A DNA stretch of 60,572 nucleotides from Christensenella sp. UBA4263 (GCA_002395225.1 DGWH01000124.1:7971-68542); one strand, 5' to 3'. Counted from the stretch's first letter, positions 44,892 to 54,483 are shown. The notes: a model not told the origin generated them from the sequence alone. A program made the numbers and translations.

Positions 44892-46811
44892 ATGTCTGGA
44901 TGCGGATATCGTTCATCTACTGTCACGCTTAATGACCGCTTCTTTTCTCGAATCAGGGAAACGCTGGTTCGAGAGGGAATTCCGTATCAGTGGGAGGCCT
45001 TGAATGACCGGCTGCCGGCGGATACGGCGCCCAGTTACTGTATGCGCAATTTCCGGGTGGCAGCCGGAAAGGAAAAGGGGACCTTTGGCGGGTTCGTTTT
45101 CCAGGACAGCGATCTGTACAAATGGCTGGAAGGGGTCGCCTTTTCCCTGCGGTGGCACCCGGATAAGGATCTTGAGGCGACCGCGGATGAGGCCATTGCG
45201 GAGGCGGTCAGTGCACAGCAGCCGGATGGGTATCTGGATACGTATTACATCATCAACGGCCTTGACAGGCGCTTCACTAATCTCAAGGACAATCATGAAC
45301 TGTATGTGGCAGGGCATATGATTGAGGCGGCCGTCGCCTACTTCGAGGTGACCGGGAAACGGGTCCTTCTGGATGCGGCCATTCGCTATGTGGACTGCAT
45401 CGATGCCTGCATCGGTCCGGAGGAGGGAAAAATCCACGGTTATCCCGGGCATCCGGTGATTGAAATGGCCCTGATGCGTCTGTATGATCTGACCAAAGAG
45501 CCGAAGTACCTGAACATGGCCGCGTATTTTGTCAACCAGCGGGGCCAGGCGCCGCTGTTCTTTGAAGAGGAAACGGCCCGGAACGGGAATGACTTCTACT
45601 GGAAGAACAGTCCGTTCCGTTACCAGTACTATCAGGCGGGGATGCCGGTGCGCAGTCAGAAAACTGCGGACGGGCACGCGGTCCGTGCCATGTATCTGTA
45701 CAGCGGCATGGCGGATGTGGCCCGGGAGACCGGGGATGAGAGCCTTGCAAGGGCCTGCCGGGACCTGTGGGAGAACACCACGCGGCGCCGGATGTACATT
45801 ACCGGAGCCGTTGGCTCTACGGAACACGGCGAGGCGTTTACCTTTGATTATGACCTGCCCAACGATACGATTTACGGGGAAACCTGTGCCTCCATCGGCC
45901 TGATGTTTTTCGCCAGGCGCATGCTCAGGCTTGAGGCAAAAGGGGAATACGCGGATGTCATGGAACGGGCACTGTACAACGGCGTCCTTTCCGGCATGCA
46001 GCTGGATGGGAAGAAGTTCTTCTATGTGAATCCGCTGGAGGTGGTGCCGGAGGCCTGCCGTCTGGATCCGCACAAACAGCATGTGAAGCCGGAACGCCAG
46101 AAATGGTTCGGCTGTGCCTGCTGTCCGCCGAACCTGATTCGTCTGCTCAATTCCCTTGAGGACTATGTGGCCGGTGAAAAGGATGGAACGGTGTTTGTCC
46201 ATCTGTATGCGGGCAGCCGGATCGAGCTTGAAAACATGTCGCTTCAGCTCGAGACGGAGTATCCGTGGCAGGGGAAGGTACAGATCCGGGTGGAGGCGGA
46301 GCAGCCGCAGCGGAAAACGATCGCCCTTCGCATTCCCGGCTGGTGCAGCGCCTATACCGTCAATCTGTGCGGGGAACCGGGACAGGGAGAATTCAGGGAC
46401 GGGTATCTGTATCTGACCCGGATCTGGGGTGACGGGGACCTGATTGAGCTCAATTTTGAGATGCCCGTCAGCCTGATGCGCGCCAACCCGCGGATCAGGA
46501 AGGATGCCGGGCTGGTGACCCTGATGCGCGGTCCCATCGTCTACTGCCTGGAGGAGGCGGACAATGGCCGGGATCTGCACCTGATCCATGGAATTCGTCC
46601 CGAAACGGCCTGTGTCCGGTGGGAACCGGAAACGCTGTGCGGCGTGACCACAGTGACCACGGAGGCGGAAAGGGAACCGGTAACGGAATTCACGGAACTG
46701 TACGAGGCGCAGCAGCCGGAGGAAAGTCTGCCGGTTCAGCTGAAATGGATTCCCTATTATGCCTGGGCAAACCGGGGACTCGGGGAAATGCGCGTCTGGG
46801 TACGGAAATAA
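44892..46811 (+). CDS. Beta-L-arabinofuranosidase, GH127
   Basis: It releases beta-L-arabinofuranose, as found on hydroxyproline-rich plant glycoproteins. The 639 residues carry the full GH127 catalytic set: acid/base Glu314 in STEHGEAFTF, zinc ligands Glu330 and Cys332 in YGETCASIG, and FGCACCPPN with Cys410 (nucleophile) and Cys411. The Glu314-to-Glu330 spacing matches Bifidobacterium HypBA1 (322 and 338). A C-terminal beta-sandwich follows from about 440. There is no signal peptide. GGGGAGGGAA precedes ATG 44892. It is the last gene of the arabinose operon. Confidence 0.95.
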   Translation: MSGCGYRSSTVTLNDRFFSRIRETLVREGIPYQWEALNDRLPADTAPSYCMRNFRVAAGKEKGTFGGFVFQDSDLYKWLEGVAFSLRWHPDKDLEATADEAIAEAVSAQQPDGYLDTYYIINGLDRRFTNLKDNHELYVAGHMIEAAVAYFEVTGKRVLLDAAIRYVDCIDACIGPEEGKIHGYPGHPVIEMALMRLYDLTKEPKYLNMAAYFVNQRGQAPLFFEEETARNGNDFYWKNSPFRYQYYQAGMPVRSQKTADGHAVRAMYLYSGMADVARETGDESLARACRDLWENTTRRRMYITGAVGSTEHGEAFTFDYDLPNDTIYGETCASIGLMFFARRMLRLEAKGEYADVMERALYNGVLSGMQLDGKKFFYVNPLEVVPEACRLDPHKQHVKPERQKWFGCACCPPNLIRLLNSLEDYVAGEKDGTVFVHLYAGSRIELENMSLQLETEYPWQGKVQIRVEAEQPQRKTIALRIPGWCSAYTVNLCGEPGQGEFRDGYLYLTRIWGDGDLIELNFEMPVSLMRANPRIRKDAGLVTLMRGPIVYCLEEADNGRDLHLIHGIRPETACVRWEPETLCGVTTVTTEAEREPVTEFTELYEAQQPEESLPVQLKWIPYYAWANRGLGEMRVWVRK

Positions 46812-46836
46812 AAAGACAGTGTCCGCGGACACTGTC
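46810..46836 (-). terminator. Terminator, perfect 22-base palindrome
   Basis: GACAGTGTCC-GC-GGACACTGTC (46815-46836) is followed on the minus strand by five T, so it ends the DJ-1/PfpI gene. For the plus-strand GH127 gene it only offers the hairpin. Confidence 0.8.
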
Positions 46837-46841
46837 CCTGA

Positions 46842-47396
46842 TCAGGCATCCGGATGCTGGATGCCTTTCTTGATTGTCTGGGCGGTTTCCGGGCTGACGA
46901 GAATTGAGACGAGCTCAAGCCCCAGATCCACGCCGAATCCCATGCCTCTGGCGGTGGTAAACGGTCCATCCGTCACGACACCCGTCCCGGTCACGTTTGC
47001 CCCTTTCAGATGGGATTCCCAGCCGGGATAGCAGGTACAGGTGACGCCCTCAAGCAGGCCAAGATCCCCGAGAAGGCTGGGGGCGGCGCAGATGGCCGAT
47101 ATCCGCCGGCCCTCACGGGCAAACTGCCGGAGAAGATCTGCCAGAGGTTCACTGGCGGCCAGATTCGGTACACCGGGCACACCGCCGGGCAAAAAGAGCA
47201 GATCGCAGTCGCTGAAGTCCGTGCCGGAGAGATATCCGTCGGCGATGACGCGGATGCCGTGGGAACCGGTGATCTCCAGCTGATCCGTGACGGAGAGCAT
47301 CCGGACATCTACATTGGCCCGGCGCAGAATATCCACCACCGACAGGCATTCCACCTCTTCAAAACCATTAGCGATAAATGCACATACTTTACTCAT
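46842..47396 (-). CDS. DJ-1/PfpI family protein
   Basis: A 184-residue cysteine-dependent protein of the DJ-1 (ThiJ/YajL) branch. Glu14 in NGFEEVE and nucleophile Cys103 in ISAICAAPS form the conserved pair. DJ-1 relatives act as protein or metabolite deglycases and glyoxalase-like stress proteins. ATG 47396 follows GGAGGAAAAC. It is convergent with the arabinose operon and likely monocistronic. Confidence 0.92.
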   Translation of the reverse strand: MSKVCAFIANGFEEVECLSVVDILRRANVDVRMLSVTDQLEITGSHGIRVIADGYLSGTDFSDCDLLFLPGGVPGVPNLAASEPLADLLRQFAREGRRISAICAAPSLLGDLGLLEGVTCTCYPGWESHLKGANVTGTGVVTDGPFTTARGMGFGVDLGLELVSILVSPETAQTIKKGIQHPDA

Positions 47397-47563
47397 GTTT
47401 TCCTCCATTCCTGAGCAGCCAAACCGCCGAACGCTTCACCAGACAGGACAGGTGAATCAGGGCTTATGGTCGGCTTGCGATTGGTTTTGGCGTGATTATA
47501 TCAGTTTCAGGGCGAAAAGAAAAGGACGGAATCCCCGGGATACAGGGACAGAAAGGACAGAGA

Positions 47564-48064
47564 ATGACGATTCGAACAGCAACGATGGAAGATCTGGATC
47601 AGATTGCGGCGGTGGAGAGAATCTGCTTTCCGCCAGAGGAGGCCGCGGAGCAGGATACGTTCCGGGAGCGTCTCCGGCATTACGGGAATCATTTCCTCCT
47701 GATGCTCGATGAGGACCGGCTGATTGCCTTTGTGGACGGCTTCGTCACGGATGAACCGGATCTGACGGATGAAATGTATGAAAAGGCACAGATGCACGAT
47801 GAACAGGGAAAATGGCAGATGATTTTCGGCGTCAATACCCTGCCGGAATTCCGGGGCAGAGGGTTTGCCTCATCGCTCCTCCGGGAGATGACTGAAAGGG
47901 CCAGGGCAGAGGGGCGGCAGGGGCTTGTGCTGACCTGCAAGGAGGCGAAAATCCCGTTTTACGCGCGGCTCGGATTCAGGGATGAGGGACTGACCGAAAA
48001 GTCCATCCACGGCGGGGCCGCGTGGCACCAGATGCGTCTGAGGTTTGACCAGCCGGCCAAATAA
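47564..48064 (+). CDS. GNAT family N-acetyltransferase
   Basis: A 166-residue acetyl-CoA dependent acetyltransferase. It begins MTIRTATMEDLDQIAAVE, and the acetyl-CoA loop is VNTLPEFRGRGFASSLL (RGRGFA), followed by FYARLGFRDEG. It resembles aralkylamine N-acetyltransferase-like bacterial GNATs; substrate unknown. AAAGGACAG precedes ATG 47564. Single gene, ending at a bidirectional terminator shared with enolase. Confidence 0.9.
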   Translation: MTIRTATMEDLDQIAAVERICFPPEEAAEQDTFRERLRHYGNHFLLMLDEDRLIAFVDGFVTDEPDLTDEMYEKAQMHDEQGKWQMIFGVNTLPEFRGRGFASSLLREMTERARAEGRQGLVLTCKEAKIPFYARLGFRDEGLTEKSIHGGAAWHQMRLRFDQPAK

Positions 48065-48097
48065 AAAAGTTCTCCCTTTTCAGGGAGAACTCTTTTT
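48063..48097. terminator. Bidirectional terminator
   Basis: GTTCTCCC (48069-48076) pairs with GGGAGAAC (48083-48090) and is flanked by A and T runs. It sits between the converging GNAT and enolase genes. Confidence 0.9.
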
Positions 48098-48103
48098 ACA
48101 GGA

Positions 48104-49402
48104 TTAGTCGCGCTTGACGTTGAAAGCGCCCATTCCCGGATAGCAGGCGGCCTCGCCGAGGTCCTCTTCGATGCGGAGGAGCTGGTTGTACTTGGCCACG
48201 CGCTCGGTACGGCTCGGAGCACCGGTCTTGATCTGGCAGGTGTTGAGAGCAACAGCCAGGTCGGCAATGGTGGTGTCCTCGGTCTCGCCGGAACGGTGAG
48301 AGGTGACAGCGGTGTAACCGGCCTTGTGAGCCATCTTGATGGCCTCGAGGGTCTCGGAAACGGAACCGATCTGGTTGAGCTTGATCAGGATCGCATTGCC
48401 TGCGCCCAGTTCAATGCCCTTGGCCAGACGCTTGGTGTTGGTGACGAACAGGTCGTCGCCGACCAGCTGGACCTTGTCGCCGAGCTGACGGGTCATCTCA
48501 ACCCAGCCCTCCCAGTCTTCCTCATCCAGACCATCCTCGATGGAGATGATCGGATACTTCTCGACCAGGTTGCGCCAGTGAGCGATGAGCTCAGAGGAGC
48601 TGTAGTGCGTGCCGGCCTTCGGCAGGATGTAGTCACCCTTGTAGTCGCCCTTCCATTCGGAGGCAGCAGCATCCATGGCGAGCATGAAGTCTTCGCCCGG
48701 GGTGTAACCGGCCTTCTCGATGGCCTCGAGGATGACCTGGATGGCCTCTTCGTCGCTGTCAAGGTTCGGAGCAAAACCGCCCTCGTCACCAACGGAGGTT
48801 GCCAGACCACGGCTCTTCAGGATAGCAGCCAGAGCGTGGAACACTTCGGCGCACATACGGAGAGCTTCGGCGAAAGTCGGAGCGCCAACCGGCATGATCA
48901 TGAATTCCTGAACATCGACGGTGTTCGCAGCGTGTGCGCCGCCGTTCAGAATGTTCATCATCGGAACCGGCAGACGGTTTCCGGAGATGCCGCCCAGGAA
49001 GCGGTAGAGGGGCATATCAAGGGACTGTGCGGCCGCACGGGCACAGGCGATGGAAACGGCCAGAATGGCGTTGGCGCCAAGATTGCTCTTGTCATCTGTT
49101 CCGTCAGCCTCGATCATGGCCTTGTCGACGGCGTAGATATCAGAGGCGTCAAGGCCTTCGATCGCATCGGCGATGGTGGTGTTGATGTTCTCAACTGCTT
49201 TCTGCACGCCTTTGCCGAGATAACGGTCAGGATCGCCGTCGCGAAGCTCGAGAGCCTCGAACTCACCGGTGCTGGCACCGCTGGGAGCCATGCCGCGGCC
49301 GACAGTGCCGTCATCAAGAACAACCTCAGCCTCAACGGTCGGATTCCCGCGGGAATCAAGGATCTCACGACCTTTGACCGAAATGATCTCTAAAAATGCC
49401 AT
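48104..49402 (-). CDS. eno: Enolase
   Basis: The glycolytic enzyme that converts 2-phosphoglycerate to phosphoenolpyruvate. The 432 residues match the family end to end: SRGNPTVEAEV, GAMAPSGASTG-like loop (GMAPSGASTGEFEA), GGAHAANTVDVQEFM, metal ligands in LAMDAA, SIEDGLDEEDW and LVGDDLFVTN, and SHRSGETEDTTIADL with the catalytic Lys in LIKLNQIG before it. AAGGAGGAG stands before ATG 49402. It is monocistronic with a perfect promoter; codon use is strongly biased, as expected for an abundant protein. Confidence 0.99.
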   Translation of the reverse strand: MAFLEIISVKGREILDSRGNPTVEAEVVLDDGTVGRGMAPSGASTGEFEALELRDGDPDRYLGKGVQKAVENINTTIADAIEGLDASDIYAVDKAMIEADGTDDKSNLGANAILAVSIACARAAAQSLDMPLYRFLGGISGNRLPVPMMNILNGGAHAANTVDVQEFMIMPVGAPTFAEALRMCAEVFHALAAILKSRGLATSVGDEGGFAPNLDSDEEAIQVILEAIEKAGYTPGEDFMLAMDAAASEWKGDYKGDYILPKAGTHYSSSELIAHWRNLVEKYPIISIEDGLDEEDWEGWVEMTRQLGDKVQLVGDDLFVTNTKRLAKGIELGAGNAILIKLNQIGSVSETLEAIKMAHKAGYTAVTSHRSGETEDTTIADLAVALNTCQIKTGAPSRTERVAKYNQLLRIEEDLGEAACYPGMGAFNVKRD

Positions 49403-49449
49403 TGGAATCTCCTCCTTATATTTGACCTGAAAGGTCTTTTCGGGAAACA

Positions 49450-49483
49450 TTCTTCTCCATGTGAAGAAGGTTGCAACTGCAAC
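49450..49483 (-). promoter_or_regulatory. Paired hairpins in the enolase leader
   Basis: At the predicted start of the message GTTGCA-AC-TGCAAC (49470-49483) is a perfect inverted repeat. It is followed on the minus strand by a second hairpin with arms CTTCT / AGAAG. A 5'-terminal hairpin often stabilises abundant messages; an operator is also possible. Confidence 0.45.
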
Positions 49484-49489
49484 GCAGTC

Positions 49490-49518
49490 ATTATAGATTC
49501 TTCAGGAAAGATTGTCAA
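49490..49518 (-). promoter_or_regulatory. Enolase promoter
   Basis: On the minus strand a perfect TTGACA (49513-49518), 17 bases and a perfect TATAAT (49490-49495). Confidence 0.95.
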
Positions 49519-49762
49519 TAAATTGTCGATGAATTGCTGTTAAAACCGGGCTGAATATGGAAATCTTCCGGCAATTGCGGTATACTACCCGAAGAAAACA
49601 GAATGAAACAGAGGAAACGGTGACCGTTGTCCGGGGAAAACGGGAAAGTGCAGAGGCCATCTCTTTTGCCATGCCTGCGCTTGTCATTTCCGGGGGAGCA
49701 TGGCCGCTTTTGCTGAATGTTTCACAGATGCCTCATCGAAAAGGAAAGAAGAGGAACGAAAG

Positions 49763-51148
49763 ATGAAGTTTACCAAAATGGAAACGGCGGCATTCGGACT
49801 GGGTGCGGTGGGGAAGGACATGGTCTATGCACTGGCCTCCTCCTATGTACTTTATTATTATCAGGATGTACTGGGCCTCTCTGCCGCATTTGTCGGTCTG
49901 ATCCTGATGATTGCCCGTATCTTTGATGCGGCGAATGATCCGTTTATGGGAATTGTGGTGGCAAAAACGAATACGCGTTTTGGCCGGTTCCGTCCCTGGA
50001 TTATTACCGGCACGGTTCTCAACGCGCTGGTGCTCTATTTTCTCTTTGCGGCGCCGGATATTACCGGTGCGCCGCTGATGGTCTGGTTCTCGGCCATGTA
50101 CATCCTGTGGGGCGTGACGTACACCATGATGGACATTCCGTACTGGTCCATGATTCCTGCGGTTACGTCGGACACGAAGGAAAGGGAGAATCTTTCCGTG
50201 GTGGGACGCAGCTGCGCCAGCGTGGGTAATGCGCTGGTGGCCGTGTTTACCCTGATGGCCGTATCGGCCCTGGGCGGCGGAAGCGAGCGGACCGGCTTTG
50301 CCCGTCTGGCCCTGATTATCGCGGTGCTGTTCGTGATCGCGGAGATGATCCTGTTTATGACCATCAAGGAAAAACGCAGCGAGACAGAAACGAAAACCGG
50401 CACTGTCCGGGAGATGATTCAGGCACTGGCCAGGAATGATCAGGCGATGGTCACGGTGATTACCATCATCCTGGTCAACAGCGCCATGTACATCACCATG
50501 AATCTGATCATCTACTTCTTCAAGTACGATTTCGGCGGAGCGGACTGGATCGGGAGCTATACCACCTTTAACATGATCGGCGGACTCGGACAGATTCTCG
50601 GCATGACCCTCGTTTATCCGCTGATGCACAGGAAAATGCCCAATCAGACGGTGTTCAAGACGGCGCTGGCCCTGTCCATTGCCGGATACCTGATTATTAT
50701 GGTGATGTGCCTGACAGGCCTTGGTCACAGCCTCGTTGCCCTCTGCATCCCCGGCATGCTCGTTTTCTGCATGAGCGGCATCCTGGTGGTGCTGACCACC
50801 GTGTTCCTTTCCGGAACGGTTGATTACGGGGAAATCCGGACAGGCCGGCGGGAGGAGAGCGTCATTTTCTCCATGCAGACCTTTGTCGTCAAGGCGGCCT
50901 CGGGCCTGAGCGTCTTTATTGCCGGCCTGGGCATTTCCCTCATCGGCCTCAAGGGCAATGCGGACCAGACGGCCGTGGTGGCGGAGGTTCAGTCTGCCTC
51001 GGCCATTGCCGGCCTTCGCTTCCTGATGACCCTGCTCCCCGCGGCAGGCCTGATCATCGCCATGATCGTCTTTGTCCGGCATTTCAAACTGACGGATGAA
51101 CGAATGAACCAGATTGCCGACCAGCTCAAAGAAAGGCGGAACGCATGA
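49763..51148 (+). CDS. GPH-family sugar:cation symporter (MelB-like)
   Basis: A 12-helix carrier of 461 residues from the glycoside-pentoside-hexuronide family. FDAANDPFMGIVVAKTNTRFGRFRPW is the family loop after helix 2 (split here: DAANDPFMG, then RFGRFRPW), with WSMIPAVTSD later and KADF-like TVDYGEIRTGRREE near the end. It would import a sugar with Na+ or H+. AAGAGGAACGAAAG stands before ATG 49763. The last four bases overlap the radical SAM gene, so the two are translated together. Confidence 0.92.
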   Translation: MKFTKMETAAFGLGAVGKDMVYALASSYVLYYYQDVLGLSAAFVGLILMIARIFDAANDPFMGIVVAKTNTRFGRFRPWIITGTVLNALVLYFLFAAPDITGAPLMVWFSAMYILWGVTYTMMDIPYWSMIPAVTSDTKERENLSVVGRSCASVGNALVAVFTLMAVSALGGGSERTGFARLALIIAVLFVIAEMILFMTIKEKRSETETKTGTVREMIQALARNDQAMVTVITIILVNSAMYITMNLIIYFFKYDFGGADWIGSYTTFNMIGGLGQILGMTLVYPLMHRKMPNQTVFKTALALSIAGYLIIMVMCLTGLGHSLVALCIPGMLVFCMSGILVVLTTVFLSGTVDYGEIRTGRREESVIFSMQTFVVKAASGLSVFIAGLGISLIGLKGNADQTAVVAEVQSASAIAGLRFLMTLLPAAGLIIAMIVFVRHFKLTDERMNQIADQLKERRNA

Positions 51149-52269
51149 AAATCAGCAAACAGGACGCATATAACTGGTACCTGTTTTTCAGTGAACTCCC
51201 GGAGGGGGAGGAACTGATGCCCGTGCAGCAGGAACTGGCCCTCTCCGTTCTCTCCCAGATTGAAACGGCGGTGGAAACGGAAAATGCCGCACTGCTTCAG
51301 TCGATTCCCGGTGTCCGTTCCCTGGATGGCCGGACGCTGTTTGTGGGCGATCCGGAGCGGTTCCCGAAAGGGTGCCGTTCCTGCCTGACGGGGACAGGAC
51401 TCTCGGCGGTGCGCAGGACCAATCGCTGCAACCTCAGATGCCCGTTCTGCTATGATTACGGGGTGATTGACCAGATCCCGGCCATCGGGGAGGATCTGTG
51501 GGAGATCGGGGGCGGCAAGTACCGGGTGGAGGACATGGATCTGCTGTTCTCGGTCAGCCACAGACCCACAGGCATTGCCTATGTGTACCTGGAGCCCTTC
51601 ATGGAGATTGAAAAGTACGGTCCCATGATCCGGAAATTTGCGGAGGCCGGCATTTATCAGCATATGTACACGAACGGTACGCTCTGTACGGAGGAGAACC
51701 TCAAAATGCTGGCTGACGCAGGACTGCCGGAGCTGCGCTTCAACCTGGGCGCCTCCGGCTGTGCCGACAGCGTGATTGCCAATATCCGTCTGGCAAAGAA
51801 ATATATCCCGGCGGTCGGCATTGAAACGCCCATGACCCGGGCATTCCGCGAGGCGTTCATGAAAAAGAAAAAGGAGATTCTTGCCGCCGGCGCGGACTTC
51901 ATGAACTGTGCGGAGCTTCATCTCAACGCCAATAATCTGGCCAATTATGCCGGAGAGAACATGTACATGTTCCGCATGGGCTACCTTTCTCCCATCCACA
52001 GCCGCCGGATCACGTTTGAACTGATGCAGATGGCCGCCGTGGAAGGGTGGGACATGGTGGTCCATGACTGCTCCAACCATACCAAGTTTGCCCGGGACCT
52101 GCATCACCGGGCGGTGGAGGGCGGCTGGTTCGGTGCCTCCAGTTACGGCTCGGAATTTGATTCGATTCCATACAGTGCGTTTCTGCCGGTTCTCTCGGAT
52201 CCGGATTTCTCTTTTGTGGAAGAGGAGCCGATCCCGGAAAATTTCATGACAGACGGGCTGATTCTCTAA
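51145..52269 (+). CDS. Radical SAM protein of unknown substrate
   Basis: A 374-residue iron-sulfur enzyme. CNLRCPFC (Cys95, Cys99, Cys102) is the radical SAM CxxxCxxC motif in its usual setting, followed by VYLEPFMEIEKYGPM and HMYTNGTLC. An additional pair CRSC (Cys77, Cys80) lies just upstream, possibly a structural or second-cluster site. It resembles peptide- or protein-maturing radical SAM proteins, but no peptide precursor is near. Overlap with the symporter (ATGA) implies linked function. The C-terminal part has His- and Cys-containing segments (VVHDCSNHTKF, LHHRAVEGGWFGA). Confidence 0.85.
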   Translation: MKISKQDAYNWYLFFSELPEGEELMPVQQELALSVLSQIETAVETENAALLQSIPGVRSLDGRTLFVGDPERFPKGCRSCLTGTGLSAVRRTNRCNLRCPFCYDYGVIDQIPAIGEDLWEIGGGKYRVEDMDLLFSVSHRPTGIAYVYLEPFMEIEKYGPMIRKFAEAGIYQHMYTNGTLCTEENLKMLADAGLPELRFNLGASGCADSVIANIRLAKKYIPAVGIETPMTRAFREAFMKKKKEILAAGADFMNCAELHLNANNLANYAGENMYMFRMGYLSPIHSRRITFELMQMAAVEGWDMVVHDCSNHTKFARDLHHRAVEGGWFGASSYGSEFDSIPYSAFLPVLSDPDFSFVEEEPIPENFMTDGLIL

Positions 52270-52271
52270 GA

Positions 52272-52296
52272 GAGGCGGGCATGGCCCGCCTCTTTT
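52272..52296 (+). terminator. Terminator after the radical SAM gene
   Basis: GAGGCGGGC (52272-52280) pairs with GCCCGCCTC (52284-52292) around ATG, then four T. Confidence 0.85.
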
Positions 52297-52628
52297 CGTC
52301 TCCGGAAGGAGGAACGGCCAAGTGAACAGAAGTGGAGTCTGTTTGTTTAAAAACTGCCGGAAAAGATCACAAACGTGGAGTCTGTATGCCATAAAACTGG
52401 ATGTAATCTCGCACCGGTGGAGACAGCATGCGATTTGAGTGATGCACACGGGCACTTTCAGACTGTTGAATCCCGTGTGGGGATTGGGCGGGTTCATCTT
52501 ATGCACTGAACTTGTATATAATGAAGGAAACGAATGGAAACCTTCCGTACAGGGCCTGTATTCGTGCCTCCTTTCCGCGCGGGTTCCAATCAGGAAAACG
52601 GGATAATACGAAAAACCAAAGTGGAGTA
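52297..52628. other. Intergenic stretch with short repeats
   Basis: GTGGAGTCTGT occurs twice, near 52331 and 52374, and a related GTGGAGTATTT begins at 52621 next to the promoter of the following operon. No gene is seen. The repeats could be regulator sites for the downstream operon, but this is weak. Confidence 0.35.
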
Positions 52629-52657
52629 TTTAAATGCTTAGAAAAGTATGATATAAT
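52629..52657 (+). promoter_or_regulatory. Promoter of the pseudo-deacetylase operon
   Basis: TTTAAA (52629-52634), 17 bases, TATAAT (52652-52657) with an extended -10 (TGA before it). The first gene starts at 52765. Confidence 0.75.
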
Positions 52658-52764
52658 ACCGTGAAAAAAATAGGGAATTTTTATACGCGAGGGCGTTTTC
52701 CGCAGGAAATGGGGACAGCTGGCGTATCTTTGATATAGAAAAGATTCAGCAGAGGTGAAAGAGT

Positions 52765-54483
52765 ATGGCAGAGAATTCAACTGAAATGAGGAAACAGTTC
52801 CGGCTTCATTGGGGAAAGTATTACAGAAGCCGTGAGGTAGAGCCCTATATTCGTTCACTTGAGAATCAGGTTCAGGGCACGACGAGCAGAATTGACTCAA
52901 TGGAAGAGGAAATGGATGCCCTCCAGGAGACCATTGATGTCAAGAACCGAAAAATTGAAGAACTTCGTAAACTGACGGATGACGCAGAGGCTAAGCTCCG
53001 CGAAAGCGGCCAGATGCGTGAGGAAGCGGTGGCCCGCCTCGAGCAGATCGAGGAGGAGAGCCAGAAGCTGCTGACACAGAAAGAGGAGCTCCATAAAACG
53101 CGCCTTGAGACAAACAAGCGTCTGGCGGAAGCGGAACAGCGGAGCAGCCAGGCACGTCAGGAAGCCGAGGCGGCGCTGACGACCCGTGCACAGTGCATGG
53201 ACGCGGTAAAAGAACTGCAGGAAAAGAGCCAGGAGGCGCAGCAGGCAGCTGAGGCAGCGGAACTGCGCCGCAGTGAGGCCATTTCCGAAACGGAGGCGGC
53301 GGAGGAGAAACTGACCCGCTTCAGGCAGGAAATGGAGCAGCTCCAGGCACAGAGCAAACACATTCTGGATGATGCGGACGTGCAGGCCGAGGTAGCTATT
53401 GGAGAGGCCAGGGACAAGGCGAATAAGATTCTCAAAGAGGCGCAGGCACAGGCGGAGCACCTGATGGCGGAGGCGACGCAGAATGCGGCCAATAATCAGG
53501 CGATTGTGGGACCTTATCAGACCAGAATTCTCCAGCTTGAGCAGGAAGTGACAAGGCTGCAGAATCTGGGGGCCAGCAATGCGGGCAATGCCGAGCTGAT
53601 CGCCCAGTACCAGTCGAGACTGGCACAGCTGGAGGAGGAACTGGCAAAGCGGACGCCCGCCGAAGGCGGACAGCCGGATGCACAGGCGAATGCCCGGATC
53701 GCGCAGCTGGAGCAGGAAAATGCCCGTCTGCGGACAGCGGGCGGGGACAGCGGAAATGAGCTGACCGAGGCCAGAGACCGGATTGCCCAGCTCGAACAGG
53801 AAAACGAAAAACTTCGCAGCGGCGCGGCGGGGCAGTCCGCGGATACCGGGATTATAGCTGCTTACCGGGACCGGATCGGGCAGCTTGAAATGGAAAACAG
53901 ACGGCTGCAGGGCGAACGGGCCGGCGCGGATCCGGCCGTGGTGCAGAGTTACGAAAAACGGATTATGCAGCTGGAAGAGGAACTGGCCGGGATGCGTCAG
54001 TATAACGGACAGCAGCTGTATACCCAGGATACGGCACTGGAGTCGCTGCGTGCCAATCTGGATGAGGCACAGCGTGCCTATCAGGATATGGCGGCTCAGA
54101 ATCAGGATCTGCACGTCCGGATTGAACAGCAGGCCAGGGAAATCTCCGACCTTGAAAATGAGGTTCAGGGGAATTCCGTCAAGGATGCAAACCAGCGGGC
54201 GAGGAAGATCATCCAGGATGCACTTGAGGAAAGCAGCCGGATTCTGGATGAGGCGGAGATGGTGCGCTCGCGTGCCTTTGCCGCAACGAAAGCCGCTTAT
54301 TTCAACGCGCTTATGTTCAGACAGCGTCTGGCGGAACAGTTTACCAATATTGAACAGAGTCTGGATGATTCTCTGGGCATCCTGAGATCAACGGATATGG
54401 TTGCACTCTCACCGCGGATGAACATGGAGTATACCAATGACCCCAGATGGACTGACCAGAGCGGGAAAGAGGGGCAGAAATGA
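52765..54483 (+). CDS. Long coiled-coil protein, DivIVA-like ends
   Basis: A 572-residue, soluble, almost wholly helical protein. An N-terminal GKYYRSREVEPYIRSLENQV resembles the membrane-binding start of DivIVA proteins. Residues 45-240 are continuous coiled coil rich in Ala and Glu. From about 240 to 420 a unit of the form RIxQLExEN-xL recurs about six times, separated by Gly/Ala/Pro spacers. The end (RARKIIQDALEESSRILDEAE) again recalls DivIVA. Likely a cytoplasmic scaffold for the envelope proteins encoded next. AGAGGTGAAAG precedes the ATG. The stop overlaps the next start (ATGA). Family assignment is weak. Confidence 0.6.
   Translation: MAENSTEMRKQFRLHWGKYYRSREVEPYIRSLENQVQGTTSRIDSMEEEMDALQETIDVKNRKIEELRKLTDDAEAKLRESGQMREEAVARLEQIEEESQKLLTQKEELHKTRLETNKRLAEAEQRSSQARQEAEAALTTRAQCMDAVKELQEKSQEAQQAAEAAELRRSEAISETEAAEEKLTRFRQEMEQLQAQSKHILDDADVQAEVAIGEARDKANKILKEAQAQAEHLMAEATQNAANNQAIVGPYQTRILQLEQEVTRLQNLGASNAGNAELIAQYQSRLAQLEEELAKRTPAEGGQPDAQANARIAQLEQENARLRTAGGDSGNELTEARDRIAQLEQENEKLRSGAAGQSADTGIIAAYRDRIGQLEMENRRLQGERAGADPAVVQSYEKRIMQLEEELAGMRQYNGQQLYTQDTALESLRANLDEAQRAYQDMAAQNQDLHVRIEQQAREISDLENEVQGNSVKDANQRARKIIQDALEESSRILDEAEMVRSRAFAATKAAYFNALMFRQRLAEQFTNIEQSLDDSLGILRSTDMVALSPRMNMEYTNDPRWTDQSGKEGQK

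Noticed and set aside
49470..49483. T-box or protein-binding leader at enolase
   Set aside because: No T-box signature or known leader motif; only simple inverted repeats are visible.
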